Of a stretch of DNA of 64,000 nucleotides, positions 1-9,556 are shown piece after piece. The translations under genes and the position numbers were made by a program. Numbering within the stretch: the stretch's first letter is position 1; every line of letters begins with the position of its first letter. The notes beneath the pieces were generated by a model, which ran no database searches, was not told the DNA's origin, and saw only the letters and a program-made list of their open reading frames with translations. The stretch is taken from positions 2,235,501 through 2,299,500 of the forward strand of contig NZ_CP046509.1 in assembly GCF_009738185.1 (NCBI RefSeq), in the 5' to 3' direction. The DNA comes from Erwinia sorbitola. Lineage in GTDB: Bacteria > Pseudomonadota > Gammaproteobacteria > Enterobacterales > Enterobacteriaceae.

Positions 1-1737
1 GATGATGATATCAAGCTGAATAGCAGGCTTTTTGTCCGGCTCGATGCGGTTTATCAACAACGGCAGCAGCTGGGGCTGGATGCGGAATCACTGCGCCTGG
101 TTGAAGTGACCTGGCAGGAATTTGTGCTGGCAGGGGCGCGCCTTAGCGATGCAGAAAAAAACCAGCTGAAAGCACTCAATCAGGAATCCGCCACCCTCAG
201 CACCCGTTTTACCAATCGACTGCTGGCGGCGACTAAAGCCGGGGGCGTGCTGTTTGACGATCCCCAGGCGCTGGCAGGATTAAGCGCCAGTGATATCGCC
301 GCCGCGGCCGAGGCCGCAGAAGCTCGCGGGCTTAAAAATCAGTGGCTGCTGGCGTTACAAAACACCACTCAGCAGCCTGACCTGCAAGCAATGAGCGACC
401 GTGCCGCCCGTGAAAAGCTGTTTACGGCCAGCTGGACGCGTGCGGAAAAAGGCGATGCTAATGACACCCGCGAGCTGATTGTTCGCCTCGCGCAGCTGCG
501 TGCCCGGCAGGCAAAACTGCTGGGCTTTAACAGCTATGCAGCGTGGAAATTGCAGGATCAGATGGCAAAAACTCCGCAGGCAGCTTTTGACTTTATGCGC
601 CAGATTGTACCGGCAGCAACGGCGCGAGCGCAGAGTGAAGCCTCTGATATTCAGGCGGTTATCGATCAGCAAAAGGGCGGTTTTACCCTCGCCCCCTGGG
701 ACTGGCAGTATTACGCCGAACAGGTGCGTCGTGCCAAATACGACCTCGATGAAGCACAGATCAAACCCTATTTTGAGCTGAACAATGTGCTGGAAAACGG
801 TGTGTTTTACGCTGCCACACAGCTGTACGGCATCACCTTTAAACCACGCCCGGATCTGCCGGTTTACCATCCCGATGTGAAAGTATATGAAGTGCTGGAT
901 AAAGACGGCACTCCGCTGGCGCTGTTCTATGCTGACTGGTTCAAGCGTGATAATAAGGGCGGCGGTGCCTGGATGGGCAACTTTGTTGAGCAGTCGACGC
1001 TGCTGGGTACCAAACCGGTGATCTATAACGTGGCGAACTTCAGTAAACCCGTGGCCGGGCAGCCTGCGCTGCTCTCCTGGGATGATGTGATTACCATGTT
1101 CCACGAATTTGGCCATGCGCTGCACGGAATGTTCGCCGATCAGCGTTACCCGAGCCTTTCCGGCACGGAAACCCCACGTGATTTTGTTGAATTTCCGTCA
1201 CAGTTTAATGAGCACTGGGCCAGTAATCCGCAGGTATTCAACCATTTTGCCCGCCATTTCCAGAGTGGCGAACCGATGCCTGCGGCTCTGCGCGAGAAGA
1301 TGCTGCGCGCCAGCACCTTTAATAAAGGCTATGACATGAGCGAGCTGCTGGCCGCTGCGCTGCTGGATCTGCACTGGCACAGTCTGAGCGACGGGCAACC
1401 GCTGCAACAGGCCGATCGCTTTGAGCAGCAGGCGCTGGAGCAGGAGCATATCTATCAGGCCGCCATACCGCCACGCTACCGATCCAGCTACTTCCAGCAT
1501 ATCTGGGGCAACGGTTATGCTGCCGGTTACTACGCCTATTTGTGGACTGAGATGCTGGCCGATGATGGATTTGCCTGGTTTGAGGAGCATGGCGGGCTGA
1601 CGCGGGAAAATGGCCAGCGCTTCCGTGACAAAGTACTTTCACGCGGCAACAGTGAAGATCTGAAGCAGCTCTACCAGCAGTGGCGTGGACAGGAACCTTC
1701 CATTGAACCAATGCTGCATAACCGTGGTTTGAAATAA
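1..1737 (+). CDS. dcp: Dipeptidyl carboxypeptidase Dcp, 5'-truncated by window edge
   Basis: M3-family zinc metallopeptidase that releases C-terminal dipeptides from peptides. The frame is open from base 1, so the N-terminal part of the gene lies outside the window and 578 residues are visible. The zinc motif HEFGHALHG is encoded near base 1100, with the downstream glutamate region (TPRDFVEFPSQFNEHW) that completes the metal site. The C-terminus matches the family pattern of a compact helical domain. Oligopeptidase A is the close relative, but the sequence resembles Dcp more. It converges on lplA. The enzyme is normally cytoplasmic or periplasm-associated. Confidence 0.93.
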   Translation, partial: DDDIKLNSRLFVRLDAVYQQRQQLGLDAESLRLVEVTWQEFVLAGARLSDAEKNQLKALNQESATLSTRFTNRLLAATKAGGVLFDDPQALAGLSASDIAAAAEAAEARGLKNQWLLALQNTTQQPDLQAMSDRAAREKLFTASWTRAEKGDANDTRELIVRLAQLRARQAKLLGFNSYAAWKLQDQMAKTPQAAFDFMRQIVPAATARAQSEASDIQAVIDQQKGGFTLAPWDWQYYAEQVRRAKYDLDEAQIKPYFELNNVLENGVFYAATQLYGITFKPRPDLPVYHPDVKVYEVLDKDGTPLALFYADWFKRDNKGGGAWMGNFVEQSTLLGTKPVIYNVANFSKPVAGQPALLSWDDVITMFHEFGHALHGMFADQRYPSLSGTETPRDFVEFPSQFNEHWASNPQVFNHFARHFQSGEPMPAALREKMLRASTFNKGYDMSELLAAALLDLHWHSLSDGQPLQQADRFEQQALEQEHIYQAAIPPRYRSSYFQHIWGNGYAAGYYAYLWTEMLADDGFAWFEEHGGLTRENGQRFRDKVLSRGNSEDLKQLYQQWRGQEPSIEPMLHNRGLK

Positions 1738-1765
1738 CCTTTTATCAAAGCAGTGCTGAGACTCC

Positions 1766-1816
1766 TTCACTGGACGGAAGTGACCACTTTTCTCCGTCCA
1801 TTCTCAGTCCAGTGAA
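1766..1816. terminator. Nested inverted repeat between dcp and lplA
   Basis: TTCACTGGAC (1766-1775) pairs perfectly with GTCCAGTGAA (1807-1816). Inside it GGACGG (1772-1777) can pair with CCGTCC (1794-1799), so two alternative hairpins exist. It lies between two convergent genes and probably serves as a two-way terminator, although there is no clear T run. Confidence 0.5.
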
Positions 1817-1832
1817 GAGATCTCTGACCTGA

Positions 1833-2849
1833 TTATCTGATACTCTCCGCCAGCCACATTTCGAGCTGCCCCAGCTCATCTGCCTGCTGTGGATACACCT
1901 CTTTTAAGCGCGCAACCTGGGCCGACAGCGCCTGGGGCCGATATTCTGTTCCCGGCAATACCTCTGCCAGCTGCTCCAGAGGTGCCGGGTTCAGACTGTC
2001 GGTGAAGATCTGGCAGCGGCTGATGACCCCGCGCTCGACGTCCACATGCAGCTCGACGCCGCCCCAGCTAAAACGGTTATCCAGCAGATGCTGAAACTGC
2101 GGTGCCTGACCAAAATTCCACTGCCAGCTGCTCTGTTTAGCAAACTGCGCCTCAAAGCCGGGCAGATCAGGTAGCGCCGTCGGGGAGATATGCTCCGGCT
2201 GACATTCACTGCCGAAATGGTCAAAGAATGCTGCCGTCACGGCCCGGCAAATGGCCTCAAAGGTGATGTCCGGCACCAGCTCAACAAGATTAGCTACCCG
2301 CGAACGCACAGAGGTAATGCCTTTAGCTTGCAGCTTCTTGACGTCCGGGTTGAGATAGTCGGCCAGCCGGGAGAGATCCGCATCCAGCAGGATGGTGCCA
2401 TGGTGAAAGCCACGGTCACGGGTTTCATGGTAGGCGGAGCCGGATATTTTACGCACCCCGTCAGGGGTATTGACCACCAGATCGTTACGTCCGGAGGTTT
2501 CCGCCGCAATGCCCAGAGAGGCCAGCGCACGCAGAATAATCCCGGTAGAGACGCTCTTATCGTACTCCGGCTTACCGGCCATAAAAGTAAAACAGCAGTT
2601 ACCCAGATCGTGAAACACTGCGCCGCCGCCGCTGCTGCGTCGGGCCAGCCGGATGCCGTCTTCTTCCATCCGTCGCGTATTACACTCTTTCCATGGGTTC
2701 TGCGACCGGCCAATCACCACCGTCTCGGCATTACGCCATAAAAACAGCACTCGCTGTGTGGCAGGCATCTGACGAAAAATACACTCCTCCACGGCCAGGT
2801 TAAACCAGGGATCGTATGAATCAGATAACAGTAAACGCAGTGTGGACAT
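1833..2849 (-). CDS. lplA: Lipoate-protein ligase A
   Basis: Activates free lipoate with ATP and attaches it to the lysine of lipoyl domains (E2 subunits, GcvH) in the cytoplasm. At 338 residues it has the length of E. coli LplA. The lipoate-binding motif RRSSGGGAVFHD is at residues 70-81 and the catalytic lysine is K134 in KISGSAY. The C-terminal accessory domain (roughly residues 250-338) is present. The gene is read away from the sulfur cluster. It looks like the chromosomal housekeeping ligase and not the sirtuin-linked LplA2, although a SirTM locus sits about 36 kb away in this window. Confidence 0.95.
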   Translation of the reverse strand: MSTLRLLLSDSYDPWFNLAVEECIFRQMPATQRVLFLWRNAETVVIGRSQNPWKECNTRRMEEDGIRLARRSSGGGAVFHDLGNCCFTFMAGKPEYDKSVSTGIILRALASLGIAAETSGRNDLVVNTPDGVRKISGSAYHETRDRGFHHGTILLDADLSRLADYLNPDVKKLQAKGITSVRSRVANLVELVPDITFEAICRAVTAAFFDHFGSECQPEHISPTALPDLPGFEAQFAKQSSWQWNFGQAPQFQHLLDNRFSWGGVELHVDVERGVISRCQIFTDSLNPAPLEQLAEVLPGTEYRPQALSAQVARLKEVYPQQADELGQLEMWLAESIR

Positions 2850-3170
2850 GATGACTCCATTGAAGTTTCAGCAGCGCTGATGATGATAACACCAACCCGG
2901 AAAAGCGTGTGAAATCTGATAGTTTGATTTCGATCGACTGGATTTATTGATGAGGCTATCGTTTTTGCCATTATTTCCATGTTTAAAATGAAATAAAATC
3001 CCTTTAGCTGAATAATAAGAAATTAAAGCCATATTTGTCATAAGTATGGCGCTTTACTTATTATTCCTGCTCTGATTATTATCCCTTTAATTAATAAGAT
3101 ACTTTGCAGGGCCGGTATTTAATACACCGGGCCGGCAGGAGCTTCTTTGCCTGTTAATTAAAGGAACATT
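2850..3170. other. Intergenic region between lplA and the sulfur operon
   Basis: About 320 bases, AT-rich in the right half, between divergent genes, so it must hold both promoters. I see no convincing sigma-54 (GG-N10-GC) element of the kind used by Pseudomonas sfn genes, and no long open frame. Regulation by CysB or Cbl would fit the downstream genes but cannot be shown by eye. Confidence 0.5.
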
Positions 3171-4388
3171 ATGAGCGATATCGCCATTTTCCCCTGGCCG
3201 CCGTCCGATCCGGCGGCGATCATTCACAGTGACGAACAGGCAATCCAGGCGGCGAAGGCTGTTGCTGCGCTGGCGCTGGGTGAGGCCGTAGTCCGCGATC
3301 GCGAGCGTATCTATCCGCTTGAGGCGCTGGAACTGTTCAGCCGCAGCGGGCTGGGCAGTATCTCCGTTCCTCGCGTTTTTGGCGGTGGCGGGCTTTCATA
3401 CCGCACGGTGATGGAGGTGTTCCGCATAATCTCGGCGGCGGATCCTTCACTGGGGCAGATCCCGCAAAACCATTTTGCTCTTATCCAGCTGCTGCTGGAT
3501 GAAGGCAGCCAGGCCCAGCAGCAGGCGATTTTCAGCGCCGTGGTGCAGGGGCAAAGGCTGGGCAACGGCGGCCCGGAAAAAAATACCCGTCACACCCGTG
3601 AAGTGACTGCGCGCCTGCGTCAGCATCAGGACGGTCTGCGCCTCAGCGGCAGCAAGTTCTACTCAACTGGCGCACTGTTTGCCGACATCATTGTCACCAC
3701 CGCGCTGAATGATGAAGGAGAAGCAGTGATGGCATTTATGCCGCGCAAATCAGTCGGGCTGGAAATTGTCGATGACTGGTCAGGAATCGGCCAGCGCACC
3801 ACCGCCAGCGGCACTATCCATCTGCATGAAGTGCGGGTAGATGCGGCTCTGGTGATCCCGGTGCCCGCCGGTGATAAACCCTCGCTGCGCGGACCGGTTT
3901 CACAGCTGATTCAGGCTGCTATCGATGCCGGAATTGCCCGCGGAGCCTTCGATGAGGGCTGCGAGTTTATCCGACGCCACTCGCGCCCCTGGGTGGATGC
4001 CGGGGTAGAGCGTAATAGCGACGATCCACATTTACAGGCGGATGTGGGTCGGGTGTATATCGAACTTGTCGCCGCAGAGTCGCTGCTGCGTCGGGCAGCC
4101 AGCACGCTGGATGCTATCGATCCGGCACTGCTGGATGCACAGAACGCTGCATATGCCTCAATTGTCGTGGCGGAAGCCAAAGTACTGACGACGGAGATTG
4201 CACTGAAGGCCAGTGAAAAGCTGCTGGAGTGGGGCGGCAGCCGCGCCACCCTCGGCGAGCACGGGCTGGATCGCCACTGGCGTAATGCGCGCACTCATAC
4301 TCTGCACGATCCCATCCGCTGGAAATTCCACGCCATCGGCAATTACTACCTCAACGGCCAGCTTCCGGTGCGCCATGCCTGGATTTAA
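3171..4388 (+). CDS. SfnB-family sulfur acquisition oxidoreductase, copy 1
   Basis: Acyl-CoA-dehydrogenase-fold flavoprotein of the SfnB/DszC group, 405 residues, probably using reduced flavin supplied by a reductase to oxidise an organosulfur compound. Characteristic stretches are GSKFYSTGALFADI in the middle, GQRTTASGTIHL just after it and the family C-terminus DRHWRNARTHTLHDPIRWK. An AAGGAAC ribosome site precedes the ATG. It heads an operon: copy 2 starts 10 bases after its stop, followed by a monooxygenase and an ABC importer. The substrate is not determinable; sulfones or alkyl sulfides are typical for this group. Confidence 0.88.
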   Translation: MSDIAIFPWPPSDPAAIIHSDEQAIQAAKAVAALALGEAVVRDRERIYPLEALELFSRSGLGSISVPRVFGGGGLSYRTVMEVFRIISAADPSLGQIPQNHFALIQLLLDEGSQAQQQAIFSAVVQGQRLGNGGPEKNTRHTREVTARLRQHQDGLRLSGSKFYSTGALFADIIVTTALNDEGEAVMAFMPRKSVGLEIVDDWSGIGQRTTASGTIHLHEVRVDAALVIPVPAGDKPSLRGPVSQLIQAAIDAGIARGAFDEGCEFIRRHSRPWVDAGVERNSDDPHLQADVGRVYIELVAAESLLRRAASTLDAIDPALLDAQNAAYASIVVAEAKVLTTEIALKASEKLLEWGGSRATLGEHGLDRHWRNARTHTLHDPIRWKFHAIGNYYLNGQLPVRHAWI

Positions 4389-4398
4389 GGAGAACACG

Positions 4399-5610
4399 AT
4401 GCCGCCTCTCAGCCAGGTTCAGCCGAAACAACCGGCCAGCCGCATTACCAGCGCCGCGCAGGCAATAGAAGTTGCACAGCAGCTGGCGCAGGAGTTCCGC
4501 AGCGGTGCGGCAAGGCGTGACCGCGATCGGGAACTGCCGGTAGCTCCGCTGCGCGCACTGTTTGCTTCCGGTCTGGGAGCGATTACCGTGCCGAAAGAGT
4601 ACGGTGGAGCAGATGTCTCTACTGCGGTGCTCACCCAGGTCATCGCCATTATCAGCGAAGCCGATGCCGCCATCGGCCAGGTGCCGCAGAACCACTTTTA
4701 TGCGCTGGAAGTGCTGCGGCTTAACGGCAGCCCGGCACAGCAGCAGCGTCTGTATCAGGAAGTACTGGCCGGTGTACATCTCGGCAATGCGCTGGCGGAG
4801 TTCAGTTCGGCCGCTGCTCACCATCGCAGCACCTCAATAACACCAGAAGGGGACGGCTGGCAGTTAAATGGACAAAAGTTTTACGCCACCGGTGCACTGT
4901 TTGCCGACCGCATTCCCACTGCTGCACGCGGCAGCGATGGCAAAGAGCAGCTGGTATTTGTGCCGCGTCACCACCCTGGCGTGACCGTTACCGATGACTG
5001 GTCAGGCTTCGGCCAGCGCACCACCGGCAGCGGAACGGTGTTATTTACAGGCGTATCTGTGGATGCTGCCGATAGCATTCCGTTTCAGAGTGCGTTTGAG
5101 CGGCCAACCCGCCTTGGGCCATTTGCACAGATTCTTCATGCTGCCATTGAGCAGGGCATTGCGCGAGCTGCCTTTAACGACATGCTGAACTTTATTAACA
5201 CCCGCGCGCGCCCGTGGCCCGATGCCGGGGTAGAGCATGCGGGGCAGGATCCGCTAACCATCGATCGCGTCGGCCAGCTGGCACCGCGTTTACAGGCTGG
5301 AGATGCGCTACTGGCAGATGCAGCGGAAGCCGTCGATGCGGCGCGCCATCAGGCTAATGAAACGACGGTGGCCGCCGCGTCGATTGCGGTTGCTACGGTG
5401 AAAGCCTGGACCACCGAACGGGCGCTGGAGGCCTCAAACCTGCTGTTTGAACTCTCCGGCACGCGTTCAGCGCTGCGCGAGCACAATCTCGATCGTCACT
5501 GGCGCAATGCCCGTACCCATACGCTGCACGATCCGGTGCGCTGGAAATATCCGGTGATTGGCAATTACGTGCTAAATGGCGTACTGCCGCCGCGCCGGGG
5601 AACCCTATGA
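4399..5610 (+). CDS. SfnB-family sulfur acquisition oxidoreductase, copy 2
   Basis: Paralogue of the preceding gene, 403 residues. The open frame runs upstream to 4213 inside copy 1, but AAGGAGAACACG directly before the ATG at 4399 fixes the start. It has NGQKFYATGALFADR, GFGQRTTGSGTVLF and the DRHWRNARTHTLHDPVRWK end that defines the DszC/SfnB group. Its stop overlaps the next start by four bases (ATGA), implying translational coupling to the monooxygenase. It probably acts on a related substrate or on the next step of sulfur release. Confidence 0.88.
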   Translation: MPPLSQVQPKQPASRITSAAQAIEVAQQLAQEFRSGAARRDRDRELPVAPLRALFASGLGAITVPKEYGGADVSTAVLTQVIAIISEADAAIGQVPQNHFYALEVLRLNGSPAQQQRLYQEVLAGVHLGNALAEFSSAAAHHRSTSITPEGDGWQLNGQKFYATGALFADRIPTAARGSDGKEQLVFVPRHHPGVTVTDDWSGFGQRTTGSGTVLFTGVSVDAADSIPFQSAFERPTRLGPFAQILHAAIEQGIARAAFNDMLNFINTRARPWPDAGVEHAGQDPLTIDRVGQLAPRLQAGDALLADAAEAVDAARHQANETTVAAASIAVATVKAWTTERALEASNLLFELSGTRSALREHNLDRHWRNARTHTLHDPVRWKYPVIGNYVLNGVLPPRRGTL

Positions 5611-6959
5611 GCCAGCCAAAAGAGATCCTGCTCAACGCTTTTAATATGAACTGTGTCGGCCATATTCATCACGGGATGTGGACTCATCCCCTTGACCGTT
5701 CTACAGAGTTTAATGATTTACGCTACTGGCTGGATCTGGCACGTACGCTGGAGCGCGGGCTGTTTGATGGGCTGTTTATCGCGGATATCCTCGGCGTGTA
5801 TGACGTTTATCAGCAGGGTATCGCCCTGACCGCCAGCGAGTCGATCCAGCTGCCGGTCAACGACCCGCTGATGCTGGTTTCCGGTATGGCCAGCGTTACC
5901 GAACATCTTGGTTTCGGTCTGACCGCCAATTTGAGCTACGAAGCGCCTTATCCTTTTGCCCGCCGTTTTTCCACGCTCGATCATCTGACCGCAGGGCGCG
6001 TAGGCTGGAATATTGTCACTGGCTATCTCGACAGCGCCGCACGTGCCATGGGGCAGACTCAGCTTCTCGGGCACGACCAGCGTTACGATCAGGCCGATGA
6101 ATTTCTCGATGTCAGCTATCAGCTGTGGGAAGGGAGCTGGCAGGATAATGCTGTGCTGGCCGACCGCCAGCAGCGGCGCTATGCCGATGCGGCAAAAATC
6201 CATCCGGTGCGTCATCACGGCGAGTATTACCAGGTTGAGGGCTATCACCTCAGTTCACCGTCTCCCCAGCGCACGCCGCTGCTGTTTCAGGCGGGTAGCT
6301 CCGCACGTGGTATTCGTTTTGCCGCCCGTCACGCGGAGTGCAGCTTTGTTAACGGCAGCACTCCGGCCGCGATGCGCAGCCAGGTCGACACCTTACGACA
6401 GGCAGCGGTGGATGCCGGACGTGAACCCGGCGATCTCAAAGTATTTATGGGCGTGTCGGTGATCGTGGCCACCAGCGAAAAAGAGGCGCAGGAGAAGCAT
6501 CAGGAGTATCTGCGCTATGCCAGCCCGGAGGCGGGGATCGCTCATTTTTCCAGCTCGATCGGCATCGATCTTGCGGCGTTCGCTCTGGATGAACCGATCG
6601 GCAGCGGATCGGGTCGCGCCATTGAGTCGGTCAGCAAAACCTACAGCGGCTGGACGCGTCGTCGCCTGCTGGAGCAGCACGCGCTGGGTGGCCGCTACCC
6701 GTTGATCGTCGGCAGCCCTTCACAGGTGGCCGATGCGCTCATTCTCTGGATGGATGAGGCTGGCATCGATGGCTTTAACCTGACACGCATTGTTAATCCG
6801 CAGAGTTACATCGATTTTATTGATCTGGTGGTACCGGAATTACAGCAGCGCGGCCGCTATAAAACCGCCTATCAGCCAGGCACCTTGCGTCACAAACTGT
6901 TCGGACATGATCGTCTTCCGGCGCGCCATCCTGCGGCACGCTGGCGTCGTGATATCTGA
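5607..6959 (+). CDS. FMNH2-dependent monooxygenase, NtaA/SnaA/DszA family
   Basis: Luciferase-like flavin monooxygenase of 450 residues. The start MSQPKEILLNAFNMNCVGH, the segment LTANLSYEAPYPFARRFSTL and VGWNIVTGYLDSAARAMG are typical of the DszA/NtaA branch rather than of SsuD. Members cleave C-S or C-N bonds in sulfones, nitrilotriacetate and pristinamycin precursors. Here it follows two DszC-like enzymes, which parallels the DszC then DszA order of sulfone oxidation and C-S cleavage. No flavin reductase gene is visible in the operon, so reduced FMN must come from elsewhere. Confidence 0.88.
   Translation: MSQPKEILLNAFNMNCVGHIHHGMWTHPLDRSTEFNDLRYWLDLARTLERGLFDGLFIADILGVYDVYQQGIALTASESIQLPVNDPLMLVSGMASVTEHLGFGLTANLSYEAPYPFARRFSTLDHLTAGRVGWNIVTGYLDSAARAMGQTQLLGHDQRYDQADEFLDVSYQLWEGSWQDNAVLADRQQRRYADAAKIHPVRHHGEYYQVEGYHLSSPSPQRTPLLFQAGSSARGIRFAARHAECSFVNGSTPAAMRSQVDTLRQAAVDAGREPGDLKVFMGVSVIVATSEKEAQEKHQEYLRYASPEAGIAHFSSSIGIDLAAFALDEPIGSGSGRAIESVSKTYSGWTRRRLLEQHALGGRYPLIVGSPSQVADALILWMDEAGIDGFNLTRIVNPQSYIDFIDLVVPELQQRGRYKTAYQPGTLRHKLFGHDRLPARHPAARWRRDI
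6127..6134 (+). other. FtsK-orienting octamer (KOPS)
   Basis: GGGAAGGG on the plus strand, pointing toward dif. Confidence 0.5.
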
Positions 6960-6983
6960 AACCTCCGGGAAAAAAGGAAAAAA

Positions 6984-7784
6984 ATGAAATTACTCAATAC
7001 TCTGGTGCTGACCGCACTGTTAAGTACCGCCGCCACCGCAGGTGCGGCAGACTACAGCGGCCCGTTAAAAGTGGGCACCACCGCCGCTTTTGCGCCACCG
7101 CTGGAAACCGCCGTTGATGAGGCAAAAAAACAGGGGCTGAAAGTCGATCTGATCGAGTTCAGCGACTGGACAGCGCCAAATGTCAGCCTCGAAAACGGTG
7201 ATATTGACGTTAACCTGTTCCAGCATCAGCCGTTTCTCGACAACGCCAACCAGCAGGGCGGTTTTCACCTCGTCAAATACGCCCCGGCCATTATCAATAA
7301 CGTCGGTCTCTATTCGAAAAAGCATAAGGCTATCAGTGAGATACCCGATGGCGGTACCGTGGCAATAGCTAACGATCCCATTAACGGCGGGCGCGGCCTG
7401 CTGCTGTTGCAGAAATCCGGTCTGATTACCCTGAAACCCGGTGCGGGGCTGAAATCCACCGTCGATGATATTGTAACGAACCCGAAGCACCTGAAGATTA
7501 TCGAAGTTGAGGCAGTACAGCTTTCGCGCTCTCTGGAAGAGGTGGATCTCGCTCAGGGCTATCCGCACTATCTGCGTGCCTCCGGGGTGATTGATCCAAA
7601 CAATGCGCTGCTGTTCGATGGTCTGGAAAACCCGGAATACGTAATTCAGTTTGTGATTCGTGACGGCCATCAGGACGACCCGCGCCTGAAAAAGTTTGTT
7701 GATATCTATCAGCACTCTCCGGCGGTACGCGCCAGCCTGGATAAATTCTACGGCAAGCTCTATCAGCCCGGCTGGAAGCAGTAA
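6984..7784 (+). CDS. MetQ/NlpA-family substrate-binding protein
   Basis: Periplasmic binding protein of 266 residues for an ABC importer of the methionine-uptake type. It has a Sec signal peptide (MKLLNTLVLTALLSTAATAGA) but no lipobox cysteine, so it is predicted to be soluble, unlike the lipoprotein MetQ. Family landmarks are LKVGTT near the mature N-terminus, IDVNLFQHQPFLDN and AIANDPINGGRGLLLL. The strong AAAAAGGAAAAAA site precedes the ATG. Within this operon it probably delivers an organosulfur compound rather than methionine. Confidence 0.87.
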   Translation: MKLLNTLVLTALLSTAATAGAADYSGPLKVGTTAAFAPPLETAVDEAKKQGLKVDLIEFSDWTAPNVSLENGDIDVNLFQHQPFLDNANQQGGFHLVKYAPAIINNVGLYSKKHKAISEIPDGGTVAIANDPINGGRGLLLLQKSGLITLKPGAGLKSTVDDIVTNPKHLKIIEVEAVQLSRSLEEVDLAQGYPHYLRASGVIDPNNALLFDGLENPEYVIQFVIRDGHQDDPRLKKFVDIYQHSPAVRASLDKFYGKLYQPGWKQ

Positions 7785-7786
7785 CC

Positions 7787-8881
7787 ATGGTGAGTCTTAC
7801 CTGGCCGGAGAGTGCCGAACAGAGCACCGCTGTCGCCCGTCAGACCGGGACAGCGCATGTTGCTATTGAAGGGCTGTATAAACGCTATGCGGGCCAGCAG
7901 AGTGATGCGCTGCACGATATTAATCTGCATATTCCACGCGGAACTATTTTCGGCATTATCGGCCGCAGCGGAGCGGGGAAATCCTCGCTGATCCGCTGTC
8001 TTAACCGGCTGGAAAACCCGACCGCTGGCAGTGTGGTGGTGGACGGGGTGGATATCGGCACGCTGAGTGACAACCAGCTGGTGAACTGGCGACGCGGCAC
8101 CGGGATGATCTTCCAGCACTTCAATCTGCTGTCGGCAAAAACCGTGCGCGAAAACATTGAGCTGCCTTTAAAGGTGGCCGGAGTGGCGGCGCAGGCACGG
8201 CAGCAAAAAGTTGATGCGCTGCTAAAGCTGGTGGGGCTGGAAGATCGTCAGCACGCCTGGCCCGCTCAACTTTCCGGCGGCCAGAAACAGCGCGTGGGAA
8301 TTGCCCGGGCGCTGGTGCATGAACCGCAGCTGCTGCTGTGTGACGAAGCCACTTCGGCCCTCGATCCGGAAACTACCGCCTCGATTCTGGCGCTGCTGCG
8401 TGAGATCAACCAGCAGCAGGGCATTACAATTGTGCTGATCACCCATGAGATGAATGTGATCCACGATCTCTGCGATCGGGTGGCCGTGCTGGAACAGGGC
8501 AAAGTCATTGAACAGGGGCCGGTCTGGCAGGTTTACGGCGATCCCCGACAGCCCACCACGCAAATACTCCTCAGCCCGCAGCAGCATGCGCTACCCGCCA
8601 GCCTGAGGGATAATCTGCGGCCGCAGCCCTCACGTGCAGATGACCGGATGCTGGTGCGCCTGACATGGACCGGGCAGGGTGCCGCGCCACAGCTGGCGGC
8701 GATAACCGCGAGGCTGGGGGCAGAGACTGAACTGATTCAGAGTGCGCTGGAGTGGGTACAGGATCGGCAGATCGGGCAGATGATCCTGCTGACTGCCGCC
8801 GGTGCCGCACCCTATGCCACTACCTTATGTGAACCGTTAGCCGACCGTGTGGAGGTGCTGGGCTATGTCACTGCAAATTGA
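7787..8881 (+). CDS. MetN-like ABC transporter ATPase
   Basis: ATP-binding subunit of 364 residues. Walker A GRSGAGKSS is at residues 59-67, the signature LSGGQKQRVGIARAL near residue 163 and Walker B LLLCDEATSALD near 180. It keeps the C-terminal NIL-type regulatory extension (about residues 285-364) known from methionine importers. An extra leader of about 25 residues precedes the usual MetN start (VAIEGLYKRY), so an internal start is possible. It begins two bases after the binding-protein stop and overlaps the permease gene by 17 bases. Confidence 0.9.
   Translation: MVSLTWPESAEQSTAVARQTGTAHVAIEGLYKRYAGQQSDALHDINLHIPRGTIFGIIGRSGAGKSSLIRCLNRLENPTAGSVVVDGVDIGTLSDNQLVNWRRGTGMIFQHFNLLSAKTVRENIELPLKVAGVAAQARQQKVDALLKLVGLEDRQHAWPAQLSGGQKQRVGIARALVHEPQLLLCDEATSALDPETTASILALLREINQQQGITIVLITHEMNVIHDLCDRVAVLEQGKVIEQGPVWQVYGDPRQPTTQILLSPQQHALPASLRDNLRPQPSRADDRMLVRLTWTGQGAAPQLAAITARLGAETELIQSALEWVQDRQIGQMILLTAAGAAPYATTLCEPLADRVEVLGYVTAN
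8672..8679 (+). other. FtsK-orienting octamer (KOPS)
   Basis: GGGCAGGG on the plus strand, pointing toward dif. Confidence 0.5.
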
Positions 8882-9515
8882 TCGTTTATGGCAGGGGCTG
8901 CTGGATACGCTAATGATGGTCGGCGTCTCCTCACTGGCGGCACTGCTGCTGGGGCTGCCGCTGGCGGTGATCCTGGTGATCACCGATCGTGAAAACCTGT
9001 TTGCCAACCCGTTACTTAACCGGCTGCTGGGCTGGGTGGTGAATCTGTTCCGCTCGGTGCCGTTTCTGATCCTGATGGTAGCGCTGATCCCGTTTACCCG
9101 CATGGTGGTTGGCACCTCGTATGGCGTCTGGGCGGCCGTGGTGCCGCTGACACTGGCGGCCACACCGTTTTTTGCGCGCATTGCCGAGGTTAGCCTGCGT
9201 GAGGTAGACAAAGGGCTGGTGGAGGCGGCGCAGGCGATGGGTTTCCACCGGCGGCATATTATCTGGCATGTGCTGCTGCCGGAGGCGCGGCCGGGCATCG
9301 TCAGCGGCTTTACCATTACGCTGGTTACCATGATTAACGCATCAGCGATGGCAGGAGCGATCGGTGCGGGTGGCCTGGGGGATCTGGCCTACCGTTACGG
9401 CTATCAGCGTTTTGACTCGCAGGTCATGTTGACGGTTATTGTCGTTCTGGTAGCTCTGGTCACGCTTTTGCAGCTGTCTGGTGACCGTTTATCACGGCGT
9501 CTGAATCATCGTTAG
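8865..9515 (+). CDS. MetI-like ABC transporter permease
   Basis: Inner-membrane permease of 216 residues with about five hydrophobic segments. The coupling motif EAAQAMGFHRRHIIWHVLLPEA that contacts the ATPase is present in the second half. The ATG at 8865 is preceded by GGAGG and is preferred over the in-frame start at 8847. It is the last gene of the sulfur operon and is followed by a strong hairpin. MetNIQ-type importers in sulfur operons often carry sulfonates, sulfides or methionine derivatives. Confidence 0.9.
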   Translation: MSLQIDRLWQGLLDTLMMVGVSSLAALLLGLPLAVILVITDRENLFANPLLNRLLGWVVNLFRSVPFLILMVALIPFTRMVVGTSYGVWAAVVPLTLAATPFFARIAEVSLREVDKGLVEAAQAMGFHRRHIIWHVLLPEARPGIVSGFTITLVTMINASAMAGAIGAGGLGDLAYRYGYQRFDSQVMLTVIVVLVALVTLLQLSGDRLSRRLNHR

Positions 9516-9556
9516 CAATATAGAAAGCCCGCTTAGTACGCCGTGGGTATTCACTT

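Noticed and set aside
355..1125. Long open frame opposite dcp
   Set aside because: Shadow of the coding strand in GC-rich DNA, with no ribosome site or known domain. The same holds for the long antisense frames in the treY, glgX and iolD genes.
1833..2849. lplA as part of the SirTM system
   Set aside because: It has the sequence features and length of the ordinary enterobacterial LplA, is 36 kb away, and has no shared operator, so I treat it as housekeeping.
2850..3170. Sigma-54 promoter for the SfnB operon
   Set aside because: Expected from Pseudomonas, but no GG-N10-GC pair with the proper flanks is seen in the interval.
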